Notes under the pieces: model-generated
The model's database searches: none
Told to the model about the DNA's origin: nothing
What the model saw: the letters and a program-made list of their open reading frames with translations, nothing else
Source of the DNA: Butyrivibrio sp.
Lineage (GTDB): Bacteria > Bacillota > Clostridia > Lachnospirales > Lachnospiraceae
Direction: 5' to 3'
Assembly (NCBI GenBank): GCA_016297265.1
Contig: JAEDHB010000059.1
Span: 1 to 5,623, forward strand
Length of the DNA: 5,623 nucleotides
Position numbers and translations under genes: made by a program
In this document: positions 1 to 3,832 of the stretch, in pieces
Layout: the number at the start of each line of letters is the position of its first letter
Position numbering within the stretch: the first letter of the stretch is position 1

Positions 1-285
1 TTTCTCCTTATCAAGCATTTCCTGCTCACAGGCAAGAAGCATCTCATCCAGCACCTCAACTGCCGAAACACCCTCAAGCAGCTTATCATCAAATGTTATT
101 TCGACGCTTAAAATCTGCATAAGAATATCTTCGGTACAGGAAAAGTGTCTGTAAAGGCCGCCACGGCTGAGACCCGTTGCTTCACAGATGTCCTTCATTG
201 TAACATCCTTGTATCCGTATTTTGCAAAGATTTCATATGCGGTATCCATTATTTTTTGCTTAGTATTATCACCCTTCGCTCCCAT
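1..285 (-). CDS. TetR/AcrR-family transcriptional repressor, N-terminal part (3' end beyond window)
   Basis: The visible 95 residues are the N-terminal DNA-binding domain of a TetR-family regulator. The gene runs off the left edge, so the ligand-binding domain is not seen. After MGAKGDNTKQKIMDTAYEIF (helix 1) come 'YGYKDVTMKDIC' and the helix-turn-helix 'EATGLSRGGLYRHFSCTEDIL' around residues 28-55, with the family's hallmark Gly-Leu-Tyr-Arg-His-Phe recognition segment. The ATG overlaps the stop of the acetyltransferase gene by one base (TGATG). A GGGAGG sits about 8 nt upstream, inside the acetyltransferase's last codons, so the two are translationally coupled. TetR proteins usually repress their own operon and release DNA on binding a small hydrophobic ligand. 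Here the likely target is the promoter upstream of the acetyltransferase, where two matching dyads lie. The ligand cannot be inferred. Confidence 0.93.
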   Translation of the reverse strand, partial: MGAKGDNTKQKIMDTAYEIFAKYGYKDVTMKDICEATGLSRGGLYRHFSCTEDILMQILSVEITFDDKLLEGVSAVEVLDEMLLACEQEMLDKEK

Positions 286-800
286 CAGATTTCCTCCCGA
301 AGAAGCGAGTACATACAATAGGAATGAAATTCACCATACTTATATACACCTTTTCTCATCTCCCCCTCAAAGGTGAATCCTGCCTTCTCAAGAACCCCCC
401 TTGAACCGGCATTATCAGAATATGGTTCTGCAAAAATTCTCTCGATATCAAACATCTCGAAAGCTTCCCTGCAAATCTCAACCACAGCCCTGCTCATAAT
501 TCCCTGTCTCCAATAGGCTTCTCCGAGCCAGTATCCCAGTTCTCCGCTCTTTTCGTATACATCACCCATAGCAAAAATACCTATCGAACCGACCGCCTTA
601 CCATCCACAACAATGGCTCTTGTAATCTGATTGTTGTCTCCCTTCTCGACACAGTCATTTACATACCACTTTGCATCCTCAAGAGTGTATGGATTAGGAA
701 AAACATTCCTTAACCTCTTCGCTACATTGATATTGTCTGCCTGTTCTGCAACGCTATCTGCATCACGCAATTCCCATTTTCTCAAAATAAAGTCTGTCAT
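285..800 (-). CDS. GNAT-family N-acetyltransferase, RimJ/RimL-like
   Basis: A complete 171-residue single-domain acetyltransferase of the GNAT fold (Acetyltransf_3 type), probably cytoplasmic, transferring acetyl from acetyl-CoA to an amine. The opening 'LRKWELRDADSVAEQADN' is the usual first strand and helix. Residues 87-106 (ELGYWLGEAYWRQGIMSRAV) carry motif A, with the R-Q-G-I-M pyrophosphate-binding loop at 98-102. 'SDNAGSRGVLEKAGF' at 128-142 is motif B, typical of RimJ/RimL relatives. RimJ and RimL acetylate ribosomal-protein N-termini, but family members this divergent also acetylate drugs or small metabolites, so the substrate is open. The start is supported by AGGAGGG 6 nt upstream. 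It is the first gene of a two-gene unit with the TetR repressor, behind its own promoter and candidate operators. That arrangement favours an inducible detoxification or resistance role over housekeeping; this is inference. Confidence 0.93.
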   Translation of the reverse strand: MTDFILRKWELRDADSVAEQADNINVAKRLRNVFPNPYTLEDAKWYVNDCVEKGDNNQITRAIVVDGKAVGSIGIFAMGDVYEKSGELGYWLGEAYWRQGIMSRAVVEICREAFEMFDIERIFAEPYSDNAGSRGVLEKAGFTFEGEMRKGVYKYGEFHSYCMYSLLREEI

Positions 801-806
801 GATAAT

Positions 807-813
807 CCCTCCT
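807..813 (-). promoter_or_regulatory. Shine-Dalgarno of the acetyltransferase gene
   Basis: AGGAGGG on the minus strand lies 6 nt before the ATG at 800-798. It fixes the start of the acetyltransferase. Confidence 0.85.
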
Positions 814-821
814 AATAATAT

Positions 822-837
822 GCGACACGAATGTCGC
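822..837. promoter_or_regulatory. Candidate TetR operator 1 (16-bp perfect dyad)
   Basis: GCGACA-CGAA-TGTCGC on the plus strand is an inverted repeat with two perfect 6-bp arms and a 4-bp centre. It covers roughly +1 to +16 of the predicted transcript. It matches operator 2 at 11 of 16 positions, with arms of the form GCRACA and TGYCGC. The size suits a TetR dimer, and the repressor gene is the second gene of this operon. Binding is inferred. Confidence 0.6.
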
Positions 838-844
838 TTTTTGT

Positions 845-873
845 ATTATGCAACATTTGTGCCGCTTTGTCAA
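845..873 (-). promoter_or_regulatory. Sigma-A promoter of the acetyltransferase-TetR operon
   Basis: A perfect -35 box TTGACA (868-873) is followed by a 17-bp spacer and the -10 box CATAAT (845-850, five of six consensus bases). The predicted transcription start is near 838, giving a leader of about 37 nt. The -35 box lies only about 13 bp beyond the stop codon of the displaced transglutaminase tail. One candidate operator fills the spacer and a second lies just downstream of the -10, so the promoter is well placed for repression by steric occlusion. Confidence 0.85.
850..865. promoter_or_regulatory. Candidate TetR operator 2 (16-bp imperfect dyad)
   Basis: GCAACA-TTTG-TGCCGC on the plus strand is the same dyad as operator 1 with one mismatched arm position. 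It lies between the -35 and -10 boxes of the acetyltransferase promoter. The two dyads are 28 bp centre to centre. The repetition of one dyad at both promoter-blocking positions is the main reason to read them as operators. Confidence 0.55.
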
Positions 874-885
874 CACTTTATTTTT

Positions 886-942
886 TTATAAATCACCTGT
901 ATAAGCCAGTCTGTTCGGCAGATTCTTCCAAAGTTCCGTTCG
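886..942 (-). pseudogene. Displaced 3' tail of a transglutaminase-like gene (18 codons plus stop)
   Basis: Read on the minus strand, this stretch encodes RTELWKNLPNRLAYTGDL and a TAA stop. The intact transglutaminase at 3201-3821 ends in RTELWANLPSRLAYTGDL and the same stop. The DNA matches at 48 of 57 positions, with the last 27 bp (886-912 against 3201-3227) identical. Four of the six differing codons are synonymous and the frame is kept, so the copies diverged as coding sequence before coming together here. Upstream (above 942) the similarity stops abruptly. The in-frame ATG three bases beyond would give a 20-residue ORF but has no Shine-Dalgarno, so I read this as a vestige, not a gene. 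It is either an old gene end displaced by an insertion or the remnant of a deleted paralogue. Confidence 0.8.
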
Positions 943-1038
943 AATCATTGAAGGAAAAGCATGACTGTGAAAAGATCATCATAAGTATCAATTCTTGTCT
1001 CAACACTTTCTATATTTTTCCTTGTTTCGCAAGAGTTG
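943..1038. other. Gap between the small membrane-anchored protein gene and the displaced gene tail
   Basis: I see no gene and no convincing terminator here. In the frame of the displaced tail, a TGA interrupts at about 975 and the upstream codons do not match the intact transglutaminase. A TTGAGA followed by GATGAT at 17-bp spacing on the minus strand is only a weak promoter match. The stem CTTG-CGAAA-CAAG near 1021-1033 is too short to call a terminator. Confidence 0.5.
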
Positions 1039-1611
1039 TTAATCACAAAAATATGCATACCACTTGTTTTTAACCTTGTAGACGGTCACCCATCTTGTTT
1101 CAGTTTGCCATGGGGACCACTTTCCATTGTATAGGTAGCACTCATCTCTATTCATATAAGGTGTTGGATCACTATACAATGGATTTTCTCCTCTTAATTG
1201 ATAAAAACGGCGATATTCTACTGTTACCTTGTAACGACTCTCTCTTTTTACATTAATATTGATGCCGTATTGTTCTTTATAACTCTTTTCCCTCTCGTTT
1301 GCTCTGCCAAACGCAAAATCATTTATCTCTATGTTTCTTATTTCGGTCGTGCAATTATAAAACGAATTTCTGCTATCAATAAATTCTTTTCTTTCCTGAT
1401 ATGCCTCACTGCACTTTTCTTTAAATGCATTCTGTATTATTTCTGGTGAGCCAACAGCCAGCATCTCATCATAAGTCGTATCAAGCTCATAAAAACATTT
1501 CTCAATCACATCATAAGGAATATATGTATTTTCCCTAAACATACATACTATCCCGAACACTACTAACCCACAAACAAGCAACTTAACTATAGTGATTATT
1601 CTTTTTTTCAT
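1039..1611 (-). CDS. Small membrane-anchored or secreted protein, unknown function
   Basis: I do not recognise a family for this 190-residue protein. It opens MKKRIITIVKLLVCGLVVFG: a short positive segment, then a hydrophobic stretch at about 6-24. This is either a signal peptide or an N-terminal anchor. No clean lipobox is seen, since the residue before Cys14 and before Cys23 is Val. The rest is charged and aromatic. A helical region (about 34-80) is followed by a probable beta-rich part that includes 'SRYKVTVEYRRFYQLRG' (125-141) and ends 'RWVTVYKVKNKWYAYFCD'. That ending resembles exported NTF2-like domains; this is a low-confidence inference. Five cysteines follow the hydrophobic segment (39, 67, 87, 158, 189). 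The ATG comes one base after the stop of the upstream secreted protein (TAATATG), and its GAGGTG lies inside that gene's last codons, so expression is coupled. The pair probably act together outside the membrane. Confidence 0.8.
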   Translation of the reverse strand: MKKRIITIVKLLVCGLVVFGIVCMFRENTYIPYDVIEKCFYELDTTYDEMLAVGSPEIIQNAFKEKCSEAYQERKEFIDSRNSFYNCTTEIRNIEINDFAFGRANEREKSYKEQYGININVKRESRYKVTVEYRRFYQLRGENPLYSDPTPYMNRDECYLYNGKWSPWQTETRWVTVYKVKNKWYAYFCD

Positions 1612-1612
1612 A

Positions 1613-2779
1613 TTATTTCACCTCACATACTTTTGCTAAGCTTAATTCGCAATATTTGTCACTTCTAATACTTTTATCAACATATTCATAGTATTTTTGC
1701 GCCGCAGATTCAAAAATAATAAACATTCCAAAGCCCTTTGGTGAAATCCCCTCCGACATATTTGGTATAGTTATGTCACAAATTCTGCTGCCCTTATGAA
1801 AATTTCTATTTGTACTTTTCTTCATTTGTGAAGAGTAGTCGGTTGGAGCATACACAATTAGTGAATGTTCAAAATACTTATTACGATTGCCATCAACACC
1901 GTATTCAGTTCTACACCACGAATTTGATGTAATAAAATGCAGTTTACCACTGCTGTTTTTATAGAATGTAACTCCTTGTGTTGCGCGTGGCACCTGCATT
2001 GAACCAACCAGAGTAAGCTTTGGTCTGATAATTACTGATTTATCAACTATATATTGTCCCATTTCATCCGGTTCGTATGAATTAAATTTACCACACCATA
2101 GATGTCCGTCATAGTAAGAACAAAATGCAGGATCGATACTTAATGATACATACCGAGCCTCAGTGCTTGGAATTGAAAATGAATATGCCTTCCTCTCAAC
2201 GCACGCATTTATTGCCGCAATAACGACACTTTTTTGTAGATAGTATATACGTTTCTCGCTGGCATCCGGATTACAATTCGTGTCATAATTGGTTGCTCCA
2301 TTTGCTATCCATAAATATGTTCCGTCATATGTTACTCCGCCAGCATGCATATTTCTATCATACGGTAATACTAATGTTGCGATTAGTTTATTATTTTTCA
2401 GGGCATACAGCACCGGTTTATGATTATGTTTTTCATTAGCACAATATGCAGATATTATTGTATAATCATCCATATGACATATTCCCTGTGGTGTCATATA
2501 ATCGCAATTTTTTCCGGCCACATTTGTATTAACTAATCCCGGTATTCCATAATAACTGCTGCTCGTCCTTAAATAGTAACTAAATTTCTTCACAATTGGA
2601 TTTCTATTCGGAATAGTTTTAACACACTTATAATTCAAAAACTGATTTTCGTTTGTTACTCCGCTAGATGTCGGTGTTCCGGTTGAATGTGTTTCCGCTG
2701 CTGCCTGGTTCGCAAAACCCACAATACACATAAATAACGTACAAAGTACAAACATAACTCTACTAATTCTTTTTTTCAT
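1613..2779 (-). CDS. Secreted cysteine-rich protein, probable beta-propeller
   Basis: This 388-residue protein has a clear Sec signal peptide: MKKR, a hydrophobic core (about 8-22) and a likely cleavage after Ala28 (NQAAA|ETHS). The mature part shows recurring short units typical of propeller blades: 'TPQGICHMDDYTIISAYC' (96-113), 'HAGGVTYDGTYLWIANG' (145-161), 'SIDPAFCSYYDGHLWCGKF' (214-232), 'RATQGVTFYKNSSGKLHFITS' split over 265-285, and 'MSEGISPKGFGMFIIFESAAQKY' spanning 341-363. Each has a Gly-hydrophobic or Asp-Gly turn followed by two strands. I recall no experimentally defined function for this type, and exact blade number needs a structure model. The mature chain has 12 cysteines, an even number that is high for a Clostridia exoprotein and compatible with disulfides. 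No catalytic motif or cell-wall anchor (LPXTG, SLH, CHAP) is visible. AGGAGGT lies 8 nt upstream of the ATG. It is followed by the coupled membrane-anchored protein gene. Confidence 0.82.
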   Translation of the reverse strand: MKKRISRVMFVLCTLFMCIVGFANQAAAETHSTGTPTSSGVTNENQFLNYKCVKTIPNRNPIVKKFSYYLRTSSSYYGIPGLVNTNVAGKNCDYMTPQGICHMDDYTIISAYCANEKHNHKPVLYALKNNKLIATLVLPYDRNMHAGGVTYDGTYLWIANGATNYDTNCNPDASEKRIYYLQKSVVIAAINACVERKAYSFSIPSTEARYVSLSIDPAFCSYYDGHLWCGKFNSYEPDEMGQYIVDKSVIIRPKLTLVGSMQVPRATQGVTFYKNSSGKLHFITSNSWCRTEYGVDGNRNKYFEHSLIVYAPTDYSSQMKKSTNRNFHKGSRICDITIPNMSEGISPKGFGMFIIFESAAQKYYEYVDKSIRSDKYCELSLAKVCEVK

Positions 2780-2787
2780 ATTATTTT

Positions 2788-2795
2788 ACCTCCTC
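2788..2795 (-). promoter_or_regulatory. Shine-Dalgarno of the secreted propeller gene
   Basis: GAGGAGGT on the minus strand lies 8 nt before the ATG at 2779-2777 and fixes that start. From this site into the coding sequence the DNA nearly repeats the initiation region of the next gene. Confidence 0.8.
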
Positions 2796-2848
2796 GATGT
2801 AAAAATAGCTTACATTTATAATAAGTACCAATCCATTCATCTTCCTAA

Positions 2849-2863
2849 TACTACATTGTAGTA
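2849..2863. repeat. 15-bp perfect palindrome, TACTACA-T-TGTAGTA
   Basis: Two 7-bp arms surround a single central base. One base is too short for an RNA loop at full stem length, so a protein-binding dyad is more natural, although a 5-bp stem with a 5-nt loop could form in the leader RNA. It carries the ACTACA word also found in the 22-bp tandem repeats, in inverted orientation. It lies about 70 bp upstream of the secreted-protein start. Confidence 0.55.
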
Positions 2864-2916
2864 GTTTTAAGACTTCTCCCCAAGGGATTTGTAGCTCTTA
2901 ATCCACAGTTTTGTCT

Positions 2917-2925
2917 TCACCTCCT
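2917..2925 (-). promoter_or_regulatory. Orphan strong Shine-Dalgarno
   Basis: AGGAGGTGA on the minus strand is a near-perfect anti-16S match, yet no ATG follows at usable distance. The nearest options are a GTG that opens a two-codon frame (GTG GAT TAA) and a CTG at 2908 opening a 13-codon frame that ends at 2867. Spacing from AGGAGG is 11-13 nt, longer than usual. It may be the remnant of a lost gene start, a leader-peptide site or chance. Confidence 0.35.
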
Positions 2926-2957
2926 ATATCAATATTTGTATAACTCGCATTTCTTTT

Positions 2958-2966
2958 ACTGTATCA
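2958..2966 (-). promoter_or_regulatory. Possible extended -10 element for the secreted-protein genes
   Basis: TGATACAGT on the minus strand is a TGn plus TACAGT extended -10 (four of six core matches). It lies about 33 bp downstream of the ACCATTCA word of the last tandem repeat and has no good -35. That layout suits an activator bound to the repeats. The leader would be about 170 nt. The match is weak by itself. Confidence 0.3.
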
Positions 2967-2985
2967 CTTTTTTCTAGTTTTTACA

Positions 2986-3051
2986 TAAAATTGTACTGAA
3001 TGGTAGTAAAAATTGTAGTGAATGGTAGTAAAAATTGTAGTGAATGGTAAT
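2986..3051 (-). repeat. Three tandem 22-bp direct repeats
   Basis: On the minus strand the unit is ACTACCATTC followed by ACTACAATTTTT. Units lie at 3030-3051, 3008-3029 and 2986-3007 and differ from one another at only one or two positions. Each unit is itself two half-words, ACTACCATT and ACTACAATT, so the ACTAC-type word recurs six times at alternating 10- and 12-bp steps, about once per helical turn on one face of the DNA. This fits a cooperative DNA-binding protein. Period and placement resemble LytTR-type activator repeats and also plasmid iterons; no replication gene is present, so I favour regulation. There are no unique spacers, so it is not CRISPR. Confidence 0.8.
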
Positions 3052-3200
3052 TTTTGCTAAAATCACCGGGTCGGAATACATATATACTCACCCATACAAT
3101 AAAATATATATTTCTATTTGTATGCTATATTTAGTTGCCACTCAATATTACTACCACCTTCAGGAATCAGCAAATTTGAATCTTAGTGAATGCTATTTTC

Positions 3201-3257
3201 TTATAAATCACCTGTATAAGCCAGTCTTGATGGCAAATTCGCCCAGAGTTCCGTTCT
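3201..3257 (-). repeat. Transglutaminase gene end matching the displaced tail (right copy)
   Basis: These are the last 18 codons and stop of the intact transglutaminase gene, matching 886-942 at 48 of 57 bases. The 27 bp nearest the stop are identical between the copies, so any recombination crossover most likely lies there. Confidence 0.85.
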
Positions 3258-3821
3258 GGTTCCACAACGTTCAAACACCTTTATAATCTCTTTATCCGGT
3301 TCTGAAAAAACAGTCTCAATATCAATTTCATTGTATTCTTCCCTAACAGAAAATGCCAGTTTCTCTTCCTCCACCGAAAACTGTGCATTGACATCTGCAC
3401 GATTTTCTCTGGCATCAAGCCTTATCCATCTGTCGAATTCCGACAAATATACTCCATTCAATCCGTGGTAAATCAGATATGGTGCCGTCTCATCATCAAG
3501 TATTAATTTCTGATAACACAATCCGGCCGGAATTCCCTTATAACGCAAAATAGCAGCCAGAAGATGGGATTTGGCAAAACAAATCCCATGTCCCGCTGCA
3601 AGCACCTCCGATGCCGTACACAGAAGTTCATCCTTTCCTGCATCCGCAGAGTGAGGGAATTCATCCCTCACATATTCATATGCATTCCTGACAAAATCCG
3701 TCTCTGAAGCAGATTTATCATACAATCCATCGGCCACTCTGCGAATATTGTCATTGTTATAATCAATTATTTTACTTGCTTCAAGATATCTGTCGATATC
3801 ATCAACATATGGTTCAACCAT
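3201..3821 (-). CDS. Cytoplasmic transglutaminase-like (papain-fold) protein
   Basis: A 206-residue protein of the bacterial transglutaminase-like superfamily (Transglut_core type). The triad is visible: Cys81 in 'AGHGICFAKSHLLAAILRYKGIPA', His119 in 'LIYHGLNGVYL' and Asp136 in 'WIRLDARENR', in the usual Cys-His-Asp order and spacing. Family members act as cysteine proteases, amidases or acyl-transferases. The substrate here is unknown. No signal peptide or membrane segment is present, so it should be cytoplasmic. The start MVEPYVDDID is chosen because GGGGG lies 6 nt upstream; an earlier in-frame ATG at 3875 lies inside the ATPase gene without such a site. It begins 10 nt after the UvrA-like gene, so they are co-transcribed. 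Residues about 145-206 after the catalytic core are family-variable. The last 18 are the ones repeated at 886-942. Confidence 0.9.
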   Translation of the reverse strand: MVEPYVDDIDRYLEASKIIDYNNDNIRRVADGLYDKSASETDFVRNAYEYVRDEFPHSADAGKDELLCTASEVLAAGHGICFAKSHLLAAILRYKGIPAGLCYQKLILDDETAPYLIYHGLNGVYLSEFDRWIRLDARENRADVNAQFSVEEEKLAFSVREEYNEIDIETVFSEPDKEIIKVFERCGTRTELWANLPSRLAYTGDL

Positions 3822-3827
3822 TATTAT

Positions 3828-3832
3828 CCCCC
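3828..3832 (-). promoter_or_regulatory. Start-deciding ribosome binding site of the transglutaminase-like gene
   Basis: GGGGG followed by ATAATA and ATG on the minus strand gives 6-nt spacing to the start at 3821. Its first G is the last base of the ATPase stop TAG, so termination and re-initiation are close together. This favours the 206-residue product over an 18-residue longer one starting within the ATPase gene. Confidence 0.7.

Larger units (their letters stand above)
2780..3200. other. 421-bp intergenic region: repeats, palindrome, orphan Shine-Dalgarno
   Basis: No convincing gene lies here on either strand; the one longer plus-strand frame is antisense to the transglutaminase tail. 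The region is very A+T-rich. From high to low coordinate it holds a stray CATTCACTA (3184-3192), an AT-rich tract around 3080-3160, three tandem 22-bp repeats (2986-3051), a possible extended -10 (2958-2966), an orphan Shine-Dalgarno (2917-2925), a 15-bp palindrome (2849-2863) and the true Shine-Dalgarno of the secreted-protein gene (2788-2795). I found no convincing rho-independent terminator after the transglutaminase stop, so read-through into the secreted-protein genes is possible. Confidence 0.7.
886..3227. mobile_element. Candidate inserted segment bracketed by copies of the transglutaminase 3' end
   Basis: Identical 27-bp direct copies (886-912 and 3201-3227) bracket the two secreted-protein genes and the repeat-rich gap, with a 2315-bp offset. 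The right copy is the real end of the transglutaminase gene and the left is a displaced tail that diverges beyond the 27 bp. This is the footprint expected from site-specific integration at a gene's 3' end, where the incoming DNA restores the reading frame. The interior also looks more A+T-rich than the flanks by eye. No integrase, transposase or terminal inverted repeats are visible. The segment could therefore be a decayed element, cargo brought in by a partner in trans, homologous exchange, or the collapse of a tandem gene duplication. Confidence 0.4.

Noticed and set aside
886..948. A real 20-residue ORF (MIRTELWKNLPNRLAYTGDL)
   Set aside because: It has no Shine-Dalgarno, and its sequence is explained as the displaced end of a larger gene.
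1010..1038. Rho-independent terminator after the small membrane-anchored protein
   Set aside because: Only a 4-bp stem (CTTG/CAAG) with no proper U-tract on the transcribed strand.
2871..2888. Hairpin around TCCC-TTG-GGGA in the leader as a riboswitch or attenuator
   Set aside because: The stem is four pairs long, without a following U-tract or any aptamer motif I recognise.
2986..3051. Tandem repeats as a small CRISPR array
   Set aside because: The 22-bp units abut directly with no unique spacers, and no cas gene is present.
3044..3286. An 80-codon plus-strand frame across the repeat region and the transglutaminase tail
   Set aside because: It is antisense to the transglutaminase end, starts inside repeats, and has no ribosome site or recognisable content. 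A similar plus-strand frame at 831-1073 shares part of its sequence only because the gene tail is duplicated.
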